Origin: Diacronema lutheri
Lineage: Eukaryota > Haptophyta > Pavlovophyceae > Pavlovales > Pavlovaceae
Direction: 5' to 3'
Assembly (NCBI GenBank): GCA_019448385.1
Contig: JAGTXO010000010.1
Span: 372,001-436,000 of the forward strand
Length of the DNA stretch: 64,000 nt
Shown here: one piece after another, positions 18,893 through 30,344 of the stretch
Position numbering within the stretch: position 1 is the stretch's first letter
Layout: every line of letters begins with the position of its first letter
Translations under genes and position numbers: made by a program
Notes under the pieces: model-generated
Told to the model about the DNA's origin: nothing
The model's database searches: none
The model's input: the letters and a program-made list of their open reading frames with translations, nothing else

Positions 18893-20447
18893 CTACCGCA
18901 CATGCACATGGCGCGCGTCCCGGTTGGACGCGCGCACGTTGGCCGGCTCGGAGCTGGAGAACTGCCTGCGCAGCCTGTTGATGACGATGATCGAACGGAC
19001 GGCGCTGCGCAGCTTGCGCGCCGCGTTGTAGCGCTTGAACTTCCTGCCCGTGCGCCGCAGCGCCGCGGCCGCCCGTGCGCTCAGCGGCGCGCGCACCCGA
19101 CGCATCACGGCGCGCGCGCACAGCGAGCGGGCGGGCAGGAGCGCGGCGCATGCCGCGTGTCCCGTGCCGCATGTCGTGGGCCGCGCGTCGCGGGCCGCGT
19201 GTCGCGTGTCGCGCGCGCGCCCACTTTGCGGCTCGCATGAGGTGGTCGTCGCGCACGTCCGTCGCAACAAGCCACGGATGCGTCAGGAGCTTTGCGGCCG
19301 TCCAGCGACGTTCCGGGTCGATGACAATCATGCGCAGCACAAAGTCGCGCGCCTCGCGCGAGATGGGGCCCCAGTCCTCCGCCTCGAAAACCGGCGGCGC
19401 CGCCGTCACCGCCCGGAATTCCTCGGCGAATGACGCGTTGGGTAGTAGGTTGTACGGTGGGTACCCACACAGGAGGATGTACGTAATGATCCCCATGGAC
19501 CAGATGTCCGCCTGCGTGCCGTAGCCGGCGGGGTTGGCCTTCTCGCCGGCGAGCACCTCGGGCGCCGTGTACCCCGGCGTGCCGCACTGCCTGTGCAGCC
19601 GCTCGCCGTCGGCAATCACCTGCGCGAGGCCCCAGTCGGTGATTTTGATGTTGAGATCCGAGTCGGCGTCAACGAGGAGCAAGTTCTCGGGCTTGAGGTC
19701 GAGGTGGACGACGGAGCGCGAGTGGTAGTAAGCCATTGTCTGGACCATCAGCTTGCACACCTCCTGCGTCAGCCGCTCGGAATATTTCTTTTTGGAGACA
19801 ATCCGATCGAAGAGTTCGCCGCCCGAGCAGAGCTCCTCGCAGAGGACGAGATGCGCCTCGTCCTCGAACACGTTCCATAGCGCGACGATGTGCGGGTGGT
19901 TGAGCATGCGCATGATCGCAATCTCGTTGAGCAGGTTCTTCGTCTCCGACGACGAAAGCCGCGTCTTGTCCACCACCTTGGCAGCGCACGGCAGCCCGCT
20001 CGTCAGGTGGCGCGCGAGATAGACCTTTGCGAAGTGGCCCGAGCCGATCGGCACGCCGTCCTGCTTGTACTCCTCCTCGTACTGCTTGTACGGCTTGGTC
20101 TCGCGCGTGACGAGCGAGCGCTCGCACAGGTCGTGCACACGCCGCGCCTCCGCCGCCGAGTTGAAGAGCAGCACGAGCCGCTTGGGCTTGTCGCCGTCGA
20201 CGTCGCGGCAGACGATCGAGAGGGACACGTGATGGCCGTCGCCGCCACTCTCCTTGATTTCCATCTGCGAAATCATGTCGTACGACTTGGACGTCTTGCC
20301 CGTGCTGCTTGACGCCGCCGGCTTGCGCACAAGGATGTGCAGCCGCTGCGGATCGACGCTCACGTACCTGCTCTGCATCGCGCCAAAGCGATTGCGCTTT
20401 TGCGCCGGCACCTCATCGGGCCGCGGCTGCCGCGGCGTCTCGCCCAT
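18893..20447 (-). CDS. CaMK/DAPK-like protein kinase with N-terminal PH-like domain and basic tail, two exons
   Basis: Exons 20447-19225 and 19043-18893, intron 19224-19044 (GTGGGCGC...GCAG), give 457 aa. A PH-like domain spans about 20-113. The kinase domain has the glycine loop GSGHFAKV (135-142), Lys157 in AAKVVDK, HLDLKPENL with Asp250, DWG in place of DFG (271-273) and CGTPGYTAPEV. HLD replaces HRD, so it is a non-RD kinase as in DAPK/MLCK. The last 50 residues, KFKRYNAARKLRSAVRSI, form a basic amphipathic helix of the calmodulin-binding, autoinhibitory kind. PH plus CaMK order suggests membrane-linked calcium signalling. The exon join K-KFKRYNAARKL matches the usual CaMK tail. Confidence 0.85.
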
Positions 20448-20553
20448 CGCGGCAACGTCGGCGCCTGCGGCAAATGGGCGGGGCGCGCGCGGGCTCAGCG
20501 ACGAGCAGCGCTTGCGGCCGGCGGCCCGAAAACTGTCGCTAGGGTACTAGTCT

Positions 20554-20561
20554 TATAAAAG
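20554..20561. promoter_or_regulatory. TATA-like box upstream of the kinase gene / left edge of tandem array
   Basis: TATAAAAG sits in an AT-rich patch 107 bp upstream of the kinase start. It reads TATA-like on the plus strand and TTTATA on the minus strand. It could also belong to the start of the adjacent repeat unit. Confidence 0.3.
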
Positions 20562-21199
20562 AGTTCGAGTTTTGACAAAGAAAATCAAAAAATGCCTGCG
20601 TGAGAGAGATGAACGATGGCGGGCGCCAGGCGATGGGTCAACCACGAGACGTGTTCTCACGTTGGTATGCTGCCCGCACCACGCTGCAGCAGCGAATTGT
20701 ACGACAAGCACGCGCGTGAGCAGACCGTGTTTTACGCGCAAGGCGATTGTCTCACGCGCGCGAGCGTGGGGCGCCGAAACTGGCCTTGATTGCTGCGCCG
20801 GCAGTGTCTGCACGCTGGCTCAAGCTCCCACGGGGGGAGGGTTCGGAAGAACCATACAAAGCGCACGTCGACGCGCTGCTGCTTCAGCCGCGCGACACAC
20901 GGGCAGCTCGGCAGTGCGATTCGACTCGGCTCGGCGACGCACTCGGCCGCGCTGTGCATGGGCGCGGCCGCGCGCTTCATGCGCGCCTCTCCCGACGAGC
21001 TGATCGACACCGTGCGCGCAGACAGGTGCGCGCGCCGCGGCGCCCCACGCTCGCGCACTGCGTGCGCAGCCGAGATGGCGCGAGATGAACGCTGCACGCG
21101 CCGGCACGGCGCCGTGCCGCGCTCATGCCGATGCTTGCCCCCCCCCCCCCCCCCCCCCCCCTTTCTTTCCCCCGCGCGCGCGCTCTGCCGACTCATATT

Positions 21200-21380
21200 T
21201 TGCGCGCAACTAGGCGAAGCACGTCGAATCGGCCGTCGCCCCGTCAAGGTGCAGGAGGGCCAAATGTCTCCGCCTCCGGGGAGGTGCGCGCAATTAGGCG
21301 AAGTACGTCGACTCGGCCGTCGCCCCGTCAAGGTGCAGAAGGGCCAAATGTCTATGCCTCCGGGGAGGTGCGCGCAGCAG
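21200..21380. repeat. ~90 bp direct duplication inside tandem unit 1 (also 24380-24560 and 27528-27708)
   Basis: Two adjacent copies share GGCCGTCGCCCCGTCAAGGT, AGGGCCAAATGTCT and GCCTCCGGGGAGGTGCGCGC, differing at a few positions. All three tandem units hold the same pair. On the minus strand a 30-residue unit LPGGxDIWPxCTLTGRRP is open through both copies. It may be coding, or a small repeat that was copied along with the unit. Confidence 0.75.
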
Positions 21381-21854
21381 CGGCGAGCATGCGAGCGCGT
21401 TGCAGCAACGGCGAGCGCGCGTTCGCGCGGCGAAGCGCCCCTCACGCGCCATCGCTGTGCGCGCGAACCACGGCGCGCAGGCGTTGCGCTTGCACGCCGC
21501 GAGGTCGAGCGCGGCCATTTTGGTTTTGGCTGCGCTGCGCAGGAGGCCACCGCAAGACGCGCGCTTTCGCTCAGCGCGCTCGTCGCGTGCGTGCCCGACG
21601 CCATCATGCCGGGCAGGCATGCGTACCGCCGCCTCTCCAGCCTCGTGGCAACCAACGCTCGAGGCTGCGGCGCTCCGGCGCTCCGGCTGGCGCGGCCGGT
21701 GGCGCGGCCGCGCTGCCCACTGGCGCGAGCGAGGTCGCGAGCGCCGAAGCGTCCAAGGCGACACTGCGCGCGTCCGCTCTCGAGCCGCACGCGTTGGCCA
21801 GTCGCCCACGCACCGCCTCGGGCTCCGACACTCGACTGGCATGCACGCGCGCGG

Positions 21855-22470
21855 TCAGCGTCCAAGCACTTCGTCCGCCTCGAGGGCCGGGCGCACCGTC
21901 CCGGCCAGGCCCTCGAGCGGCAGGCCCGTGAGCGCGGCGAGGTCTGCGCACTCCATGCTGATGTCCGCCGGCGACGCGACAGCGAAGCGGCTCGGTTTGT
22001 TACGCGCGACGGGCACGGCGAGGTCGTGCTCTCGGCCGGGCGCGAGCTGGGCGACCACCGCGCGCGCAATGTCCGCGCGCGAGAGCGGCCCGGGCCCGCC
22101 CGGTTTGTACGCGCGCGCGCCGCGCTCCGGCGGCCAGCCCCTCGCGACGAGCAGCGCAGCGGTGCGCACCACGCGGCCCGGCGCCACTCGTCGCTAATGG
22201 CATCCACGCGCGGCCTGGTCGAGGCCAGCCCCCCACTTGCGCCGTCGCCGCCCGCCGTCGCCGCATCCGCCGCGATGCCGCTGCGCGGCGCGAGCCAACT
22301 GGCGGCGAACTGCAGGGACGTGGCCTTCTTGCACGCGCCGCGCGCACGCGGGCCGAGCACGAGCGTGCAGCGCAGTGCGATCGGTGCGGCACCGAGGCGG
22401 CTGATCGCCGCGCGACAGGCGATCGCCGCGCGGGCAGAGCCGCAGAGAGGAGAGCAGATCCCCCAGGATA
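21855..22470 (-). pseudogene. RmlD/MAT2B-like NAD-dependent reductase remains, copy 1
   Basis: Two blocks on the minus strand recall dTDP-4-dehydrorhamnose reductase / MAT2-beta. The upstream block (about 22200-22450) reads AISRLGAAPIALRCTLVLGP, then SLQFAASWLAP and STRPRVDAISDEW. The downstream block (21855-22187) reads RTAALLVARGW, YNPGGPGPLSRADIA, VARNKPSRFAVASPADISME and LTGLPLEGL. The two lie in different frames with no credible intron between them, and no N-terminal Rossmann start (GxxGxxG) was found. All copies share this, so the sequence was probably already broken before the triplication, unless an unusual splice exists. Confidence 0.45.
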
Positions 22471-22584
22471 TGCGCATTCTGGACGAAAGCCGCGAGGGGA
22501 TCCCCCGCAGTCTGTGCAGTCACACGTTCAACCAAGAGCGAACGAAGCGGTGTGCAGCGGTAGGTGCCCTATGGCCCCCGCCGC

Positions 22585-23387
22585 TTACGGTGCGTTTGCA
22601 CGCCCCTTCACCCAGCGCAATGCGCCCATGTCGAACCGGTGCGATTCCTTGAACTGCCGATCGAGGTAAATGACGTCGCCGCGCAGCGACTCGACGCCAT
22701 TCGCCTGCAACGTGCGCACGTTCGCGCTGAGCACGAGGGCCGTAGCCAAGTGGGGCGACGGTGATGTCCCGATGCGCCAGCCAGTTCCGCCAACGTCGGT
22801 GGCACCAGATTGGTGCGGCGAGGCGAGGCGATTCGGGAGCGATCCAAGGTCGTTGATGACGGTAAGTTCCTCGGCCGCCCCGCCGAGGTCATTGAGGTCA
22901 GCTTTGGCCGCCTCTGTGAGCTTGCCTTCGTGAAGCACATCGCGGAGCAGCGTGCGCCATTTGCGCGCCTGCTTCTCGTCCTCCTCCTTGTGCAGCTTTG
23001 CAGACGTCAGCGCAGCCCACAGGGTGTCCACCATGATGCGCGGCTCAAACTGCGCCTTGTACAGCGCGAGCTGCGAGGTCTTGGAGCTGACGCTGAGCTC
23101 CATTTCGCGCTGTGCTTGCGCCAAGAGCGTATTCTTGGCCGCGATGACCTCCGTCGCCAGCACGAGGGCCTGCTCCTTCGCCGCGATGACCTTCTCCGAC
23201 GCCTTCTCCGCCTGCACGATGGCCTGCTCCTTCGCCATCGACGCCTTCTCCGCCTGCACGATGGCCTGCTCCTTCGCCGCGATGACCGTCACAATGCTCT
23301 GCCCGATGTTGCGAACGATGTCCTGATCTGTGATATGCCTGAGCGGATACATGAGCGTCTCGACCAAGATCTCGTAGTCGTGCGGGG
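22585..23387 (-). CDS. Coiled-coil protein, last exon, tandem copy 1
   Basis: A minus-strand exon opens at a strong acceptor: CTAAC, a C-rich tract and CAG at 23390-23388. It reads PHDYEILVETLMYPLRHITDQ, shown here in two parts as PHDYEILVET and LMYPLRHITDQ. A coiled coil follows, built of near-repeats of VIAAKEQAIVQAEKAS (five heptad-like blocks), then KTSQLALYKAQFEPRIMVDTL, a Lys/Glu-rich helix KLHKEEDEKQARKWRTLL and a beta-rich C-terminal domain ending MGALRWVKGRANAP. The upstream exon(s) could not be identified, so there is no ATG here. The C-terminal domain is well conserved in all three copies, which argues for selection. Function unknown. Confidence 0.6.
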
Positions 23388-25038
23388 CTGGGGGGAGGGG
23401 GGGGGGGGTTAGCGCGTCTTAGACAGCGAACCATGCGCTCGTGCGCGGTGCATGCAACGCACCATCCGCATTCGCCGTGGATTTCAGCGGTCGCGTGCCG
23501 AGAGGCGCGCGGCAGCTGTCGCCGTCGCCTTTCTGGGCGAGAATCGCGGCGCGCGGCGTCGCACTGCATGTGCGCGCGGCATGCGGCGATGCACCATTTG
23601 GTCACAACGCGAGCGCGGGGTTAAGTCATGGCGCAACGTAGCGCAGACGCACGCTCCCACGAGAGCGACCGCGCATCACGTGCGCAACTCACCGCCAAAT
23701 GGCCCCAATGCGAACGTCGCGCGCCCGCAGAGCGCGCCGGAATGCAGAGGCCCTCTGCGCGATCGCGAGAAGCATGGCGCGGGGACGGCAGAGCGGCAGG
23801 CAGTGCGCGAGAGAAGGGGACAGCAGCACGGCTCAGGGGTCTTCAGCCGAGGGCGAGGGCCCTTGATCCTCCCCCCTCGCTCCTTACCGCCAAGACCGCC
23901 AAGAGTAGCGCGCCCATTTTGTCCACTGTCGAGGGGTTTTGACAAAAAAATTGGAAAAATTGCCTCCGTGGGTAAGATGGCGGGTGCCATGGCCTGCTTC
24001 TGGCGCAGGAATGAGCCGCACGTCGACGCGCTGCTGCTCCAGCCGCGCGCCACACGGGCAGCTCGGCAGTGCGATTCGACTCGGATCGGCGACGCACTCG
24101 GCCACGCTGTGCGTGGGCGCGGCCGTGCGCTTCATGCGCGCCTCTCCCGACGGGCTGCTCGACACCGTGCGCGCAGACACGTGCGCGCGCCGCGGCGCCC
24201 CACGCTCGCGCACTGCGTGCGCAGCCGAGATGGCGCGTGATGAACGCTGCACGAGCCGGCACAGCGCCGTGCCGCGCTCATGCCGATGCTTGCCCCCCCC
24301 CCCCCCCCCCCCCCCCCCACCCCCCCTTTCTTTCGCGCGCGCGCGCTCTCTGCCGCGCGCGCGCGCGCTCTGCCGACTCATAGTTTGCGCGCAATTAGGC
24401 GAAGCACGTCGACTTGGCCGTCGCCCCGTCAAGGTGCAGGAGGGCCAAATGTCTCCGCCTCCGGGGAGGTGCGCGCAATTAGGCGAAGTACGTCGACTCG
24501 GCCGTCGCCCCGTCAAGGTGCAGAAGGGCCAAATGTCTATGCCTCCGGGGAGGTGCGCGCAGCAGCGGCGAGCATGCGAGCGCGTTGCAGCAACGGCGAG
24601 CGCGCGTTCGCGCGGCGAAGCGCCCCTCACGCGCCATCGCTGTGCGCGCGAATCACGGCGCGCAGGCGTTGCGCTTCCACGCCGCGTGGTCGAGCGCGGC
24701 CATGTTGGTTTTGGCTGCGCTGCGCAGGAGGCCACCGCAAGACGCACGCTCCCGCTCAGCGCGCTCGTCGCATCCGTGCCCGACGCCATCATGCCGGGCA
24801 GGCATGCGTACCGCCGCCTTTCCAGCCTCGTGGCAACCAAAGCTCGAGGCTGCGGCGGCTGGCGCTCAGGCTGGCGCGGCCGGTGGCGCGGCCGCGCTGC
24901 CCGCTGGCGCGAGCGAGGTCGCGAGCGCCGAAGCGTCCAAGGCGACACTGCGCGCGTCCGCTCTCGAGCCGCACGCGTTGGCCAGTCGCCCACGCACCGC
25001 CTCGGGCACCGACACTCGACTGGCATGCACGCGCGCGG

Positions 25039-25655
25039 TCAGCGTCCAAGCACTCCGTCCGCCTCGAGGGCCGGGCGCACCGTCCCGGCCAGGCCCTCGA
25101 GCGGCAGGCCCGTGAGCGAGGCGAGGTCTGCGCACTCCATGCTGATGTCCGCCGGCGACGCGACAGCGAAGCGGCTCGGTTTGTTACGCGCGACGGGCAC
25201 GGCGAGGTCGTGCTCTCGGCCGGGCGCGAGCTGGGCGACCACCGCGCGCGCAATGTCCGCGCGCGAGAGCGGCCCGGGCCCGCCCGGGTTGTACGCGCGC
25301 GCGCCGCGCTCCGGCGGCCAGCCCCTCGCGACGAGCAGCGCAGCGGTGCGCACCACGCGGCCCGGCGCCACTCGTCGCTAATGGCATCCACGCGCGGCCT
25401 GGTCGAGGCCAGCCCCCCACTTGCGCCGTCGCCGCCCGCCGTCGCCGCATCCGCCGCGATGCCGCTGCGCGGCGCGAGCCAACTGGCGGCGAACTGCAGG
25501 GACGTGGCCTTCTTGCACGCGCCGCGCGCACGCGGGCCGAGCACGAGCGTGCAGCGCAGTGCGATCCCTGCGGCACCGAGGCGGCTGATCGCCGCGCGAC
25601 AGGCGATCGCCGCGCGGGCAGAGCCGCAGAGAGGAGAGCAAATCCCCCAGGATTA
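25039..25655 (-). pseudogene. RmlD/MAT2B-like remains, copy 2
   Basis: Same two blocks and same frame relation as copy 1, with a one-base length difference near 25650 relative to it. The downstream block 25039-25371 keeps the NPGGPGPLSRADIA motif. Confidence 0.45.
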
Positions 25656-25734
25656 TGCGCATTCTGGACGAAAGCCGCGAGGGGATCCCCCGCAGTCTGT
25701 GCAGTCACACGTTCAACCGAGAGCGAACCAAGCG

Positions 25735-26537
25735 GTGTGCAGCGGTAGGTGCCCCATGGGCCATGGCCCCCGCCGCTTACGGTGCGCTTGCACGCCCCTT
25801 CACCCAGCGCAATGCGCCCATGTCGAACCGGTGCGATTCCTTGAACTACCGATCGAGGTAAATGACGTCGCCGCGCAGCGACTCGACGCCATTCGCCTGC
25901 AACGTGCGCACGTTCGCGCTGAGCACGAGGGCCGTAGCCAAGTGGGGCGACGGTGATGTCCCGATGCGCCAGCCAGTTCCGCCAACGTCGGTGGCACCAG
26001 ATTGGTGCGGCGAGGCGAGGCGATTCGGGAGCGATCCAAGGTCGTTGATGACGGTAAGTTCCTCGGCCGCCCCGCCGAGGTCATTGAGGTCAGCTTTGGC
26101 CGCCTCTGTGAGCTTGCCTTCGTGAAGCACATCGCGGAGCAGCGTGCGCCATTTGCGCGCCTGCTTCTCGTCCTCCTCCTTGTGCAGCTTTGCAGACGTC
26201 AGCGCAGCCCACAGGGTGTCCACCATGATGCGCGGCTCAAACTGCGCCTTGTACAGCGCGAGCTGCGAGGTCTTGGAGCTGACGCTGAGCTCCATTTCGC
26301 GCTGTGCTTGCGCCAAGAGCGTATTCTTGGCCGCGATGACCTCCGTCGCCAGCACGATGGCCTGCTCCTTCGCCGCGATGACCTTCTCCGACGCCTTCTC
26401 CGCCTGCACGATGGCCTGCTCCTTCGCCGCGATGACCGTCACAATGCTCTGCCCGATGTTGCGAACGATGTCCTGATCTGTGATATGCCTGAGCGGATAC
26501 ATGAGCGTCTCGACCAAGATCTCGTAGTCGTGCGGGG
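25735..26537 (-). pseudogene. Coiled-coil exon, tandem copy 2, truncated
   Basis: Same acceptor and domains as copy 1, with fewer VIAAKEQAI blocks. A C-to-T change turns the Gln codon after VIYLDR into a stop at about 25846, removing the last ~35 residues that copies 1 and 3 keep. It is either a damaged copy or a short isoform. Confidence 0.55.
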
Positions 26538-28185
26538 CTGGGGGGAGGGGGGGGGGGGTTAGCGCGTCTTAGACAGCGAACCATGCGCTCGTGCGCGGTG
26601 CATGCAACGCACCATCCGCATTCGCCGTGGATTTCAGCGGTCGCGTGCCGAGAGGCGCGCGGCAGCTGTCGCCGTCGCCTTTCTGGGCGAGAATCGCGGC
26701 GCGCGGCGTCGCCCTGCATGTGCGCGCGGCATGCGGCGATGCACCATTTGGTCACAACGCGAGCGCGGGGTAAAGTCATGGCGCAACGTAGCGCAGACGC
26801 ACGCTCCCACGAGAGCGACCGCGCATCACGTGCGCAACTCACCGCCAAATGGCCCCAATGCGAACGTCGCGCGCCCGCAGAGCGCGCCGGAATGCAGAGG
26901 CCCTCTGCGCGATCGCGAGAAGCATGGCGCGGGGACGGCAGAGCGGCAGGCAGTGCGCGAGAGAAGGGGACAGCAGCACGGCTCAGGGGTCTTCAGCCGA
27001 GGGCGAGGGCCCTTGATCCTCCCCCCTCGCTCCTTACCGCCAAGACCGCCAAGAGTAGCGCGCCCATTTTGTCCACTGTCGAGGGGTTTTGACAAAAAAA
27101 TTGGAAAAATTGCCTCCGTGGGTAAGATGGCGGGTGCCATGGCCTGCTTCTGGCGCAGGAATGAGCCGCACGTCGACGCGCTGCTGCTCCAGCCGCGCGC
27201 CACACGGGCAGCTCGGCAGTGCGATTCGACTCGGATCGGCGACGCACTCGGCCACGCTGTGCGTGGGCGCGGCCGTGCGCTTCATGCGCGCCTCTCCCGA
27301 CGGGCTGCTCGACACCGTGCGCGCAGACACGTGCGCGCGCCGCGGCGCCCCACGCTCGCGCACTGCGTGCGCAGCCGAGATGGCGCGTGATGAACGCTGC
27401 ACGAGCCGGCACAGCGCCGTGCCGCGCTCATGCCGATGCTTGCCCCCCCCCCCCCCCCCCCCCCCACCCCCCCTTTCTTTCGCGCGCGCGCGCTCTCTGC
27501 CGCGCGCGCGCGCGCTCTGCCGACTCATAGTTTGCGCGCAATTAGGCGAAGCACGTCGACTTGGCCGTCGCCCCGTCAAGGTGCAGGAGGGCCAAATGTC
27601 TCCGCCTCCGGGGAGGTGCGCGCAATTAGGCGAAGTACGTCGACTCGGCCGTCGCCCCGTCAAGGTGCAGAAGGGCCAAATGTCTATGCCTCCGGGGAGG
27701 TGCGCGCAGCAGCGGCGAGCATGCGAGCGCGTTGCAGCAACGGCGAGCGCGCGTTCGCGCGGCGAAGCGCCCCTCACGCGCCATCGCTGTGCGCGCGAAC
27801 CACGGCGCGCAGGCGTTGCGCTTCCACGCCGCGTGGTCGAGCGTGGCCATTTTGGTTTTGGCTGCGCTGCGCAGGAGGCCACCGCAAGACGCGCGCTCCC
27901 GCTCAGCGCGCTCGTCGCATCCGTGCCCGACGCCATCATGCCGGGCAGGCATGCGTACCGCCGCCTTTCCAGCCTCGTGGCAACCAAAGCTCGAGGCTGC
28001 GGCGGCTGGCGCTCCGGCTGGCGCGGCCGGTGGCGCGGCCGCGCTGCCCGCTGGCGCGAGCGAGGTCGCGAGCGCCGAAGCGTCCAAGGCGACACTGCGC
28101 GCGTCCGCTCTCGAGCCGCACGCGTTGGCCAGTCGCCCACGCACCGCCTCGGGCACCGACACTCGACTGGCATGCACGCGCGCGG

Positions 28186-28805
28186 TCAGCGTCCAAGCAC
28201 TCCGTCCGCCTCGAGGGCCGGGCGCACCGTCCCGGCCAGGCCCTCGAGCGGCAGGCCCGTGAGCGAGGCGAGGTCTGCGCACTCCATGCTGATGTCCGCC
28301 GGCGACGCGACAGCGAAGCGGCTCGGTTTGTTACGCGCGACGGGCACGGCGAGGTCGTGCTCTCGGCCGGGCGCGAGCTGGGCGACCACCGCGCGCGCAA
28401 TGTCCGCGCGCGAGAGCGGCCCGGGCCCGCCCGGGTTGTACGCGCGCGCGCCGCGCTCCGGCGGCCAGCCCCTCGCGACGAGCAGCGCAGCGGTGCGCAC
28501 CACGCGGCCCGGCGCCACTCGTCGCTAATGGCATCCACGCGCGGCCTGGTCGAGGCCAGCCCCCCACTTGCGCCGTCGCCGCCCGCCGTCGCCGCATCCG
28601 CCGCGATGCCGCTGCGCGGCGCGAGCCAACTGGCGGCGAACTGCAGGGACGTGGCCTTCTTGCACGCGCCGCGCGCACGCGGGCCGAGCACGAGCGTGCA
28701 GCGCAGTGCGATCCCTGCGGCACCGAGGCGGCTGATCGCCGCGCGACAGGCGATCGCCGCGCGGGCAGAGCCGCAGAGAGGAGAGCAAATCCCCCAGGAT
28801 TATGC
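28186..28805 (-). pseudogene. RmlD/MAT2B-like remains, copy 3
   Basis: Practically identical to copy 2, with the same two blocks in different frames. Confidence 0.45.
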
Positions 28806-28923
28806 GCATTCTGGACGAAAGCCGCGAGGGGATCCCCCGCAGTCTGTGCAGTCACACGTTCAACCGAGAGCGAACCAAGCGGTGTGCAGCGGTAGGTGCC
28901 CCATGGGCCATGGCCCCCGCCGC

Positions 28924-29780
28924 TTACGGTGCGCTTGCACGCCCCTTCACCCAGCGCAATGCGCCCATGTCGAACCGGTGCGATTCCTTGAACTGCCGAT
29001 CGAGGTAAATGACGTCGCCGCGCAGCGACTCGACGCCATTCGCCTGCAACGTGCGCACGTTCGCGCTGAGCACGAGGGCCGTAGCCAAGTGGGGCGACGG
29101 TGATGTCCCGATGCGCCAGCCAGTTCCGCCAACGTCGGTGGCACCAGATTGGTGCGGCGAGGCGAGGCGATTCGGGAGCGATCCAAGGTCGTTGATGACG
29201 GTAAGTTCCTCGGCCGCCCCGCCGAGGTCATTGAGGTCAGCTTTGGCCGCCTCTGTGAGCTTGCCTTCGTGAAGCACATCGCGGAGCAGCGTGCGCCATT
29301 TGCGCGCCTGCTTCTCGTCGTCCTCCTTGTGCAGCTTTGCAGACGTCAGCGCAGCCCACAGGGTGTCCACCATGATGCGCGGCTCAAACTGCGCCTTGTA
29401 CAGCGCGAGCTGCGAGGTCTTGGAGCTGACGCCGAGCTCCATTTCGCGCTGTGTTTTCGCCAAGATCGTAATCTTGGCCGCGATGACCTCATCCTTGCCG
29501 TCGATAGCCTGCTTCTTGTCCGCGATCGAATTCTCCAACGCCTTCTTCGCCAGCACGAGGGCCTGCTCCTTGGCCGCGATGACCTCATCCTTGCCGGCGA
29601 TGGCCTGCTTCTTGTCCGCAATTGAATTCTCCAACGTCTCCGTCGCCAGCACGATGGTCTGCTCCTTGCCCGCGATGACCGTCACAATGCTCTGCCCGAT
29701 GTTGCGAACGATGTCCTGATCTGTGATATGCCTGAGCGGATACATGAGCGTCTCGACCAAGATCTCGTAGTCGTGCGGAG
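28924..29780 (-). CDS. Coiled-coil exon, tandem copy 3, with a different heptad block
   Basis: Acceptor CAG at 29783-29781, then the PHDYEILVETLMYPLRH opening. The coiled coil here is made of LENSIADKKQAIAGKDEVI blocks instead of VIAAKEQAIVQAEKAS, while the C-terminal half is the same as in copy 1. In this copy the frame stays open upstream of the acceptor to 29958, but that reads through the C-rich tract and is probably intron. The swapped coil suggests repeat-block exchange or gene conversion that ended at the coil border. Confidence 0.58.
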
Positions 29781-30344
29781 CTGGGGGGAGGGAGAGGTGA
29801 GCGCGTCTTAGACAGCGTTCCATGCGCTCGCGCGCGGTGCATGCAACGCACCATCCGCATTCGCCGTGGATTTCAGCAGTCGCGTGCCGCGAGGCGCGCG
29901 GCAGCTGTCGCCGTCGCGCTTCTGGGCGAGAATCGCGACGTGCGGCGTCGCCCTGCATGTGCGCGCGGCATGCGGCGATGCACCATGGTCACAACGCGAG
30001 CGCGGGGTAAAGCCATGGCGCAACGTAGCGCAGACGCACGCTCCCACGAGAGCGACCGCGCATCACGTGCGCAACTCACCGCCAAATGGCCCCAATGCGA
30101 ACATCGCGCGCTCACGGAGCGCGCCGGAATGCCGAGGCAACTTGCGCGATGGCGAGAAGCATGGCGCGGGGGCGGCAGAGCGGCAGGCAGGGCGCGAGCG
30201 AGGGGGACAGCAGCAGGCTTGGCCTTTCATTGCCCGCGTACTGCCGTGCTGCTGCCATTTTCTTTCTTTTTTTTCTCCCTAATAATAATGTAGTGCTGAG
30301 CGCCGTCCCCCTCTGAAAGGTGTTCTCTCGAAGAGGCGGGGGGA

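Larger units (their letters stand above)
20569..23934. repeat. Tandem unit 1 of a ~3.15 kb segmental triplication
   Basis: Starting at GTTTTGACAAAG, this unit is colinear with the next two. It carries about 210 bp of extra sequence near 20640-20850 that the others lack. Fixed landmarks are a poly-C run (21138-21161), a ~90 bp direct duplication (21200-21380), RmlD-like remains on the minus strand, and a coiled-coil exon on the minus strand. It is the most diverged copy at its left end. No other genes could be supported inside it. Confidence 0.9.
23935..27084. repeat. Tandem unit 2 of the ~3.15 kb triplication
   Basis: Exactly 3150 bp from GTTTTGACAAAAA to the same point in unit 3 (23935 to 27085). 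It is almost identical to unit 3 over long stretches, with single substitutions and small length changes in the C tract (from 24293) and the CG run after it. The near-identity points to a recent duplication or ongoing homogenisation. Confidence 0.92.
27085..30230. repeat. Tandem unit 3 of the ~3.15 kb triplication
   Basis: Colinear with unit 2 to about 29440. It then diverges in the coiled-coil part (29440-29680) and again after 30190, where a T-rich stretch leads into the AFG3 gene. The right boundary of the array is therefore near 30200. Confidence 0.9.
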
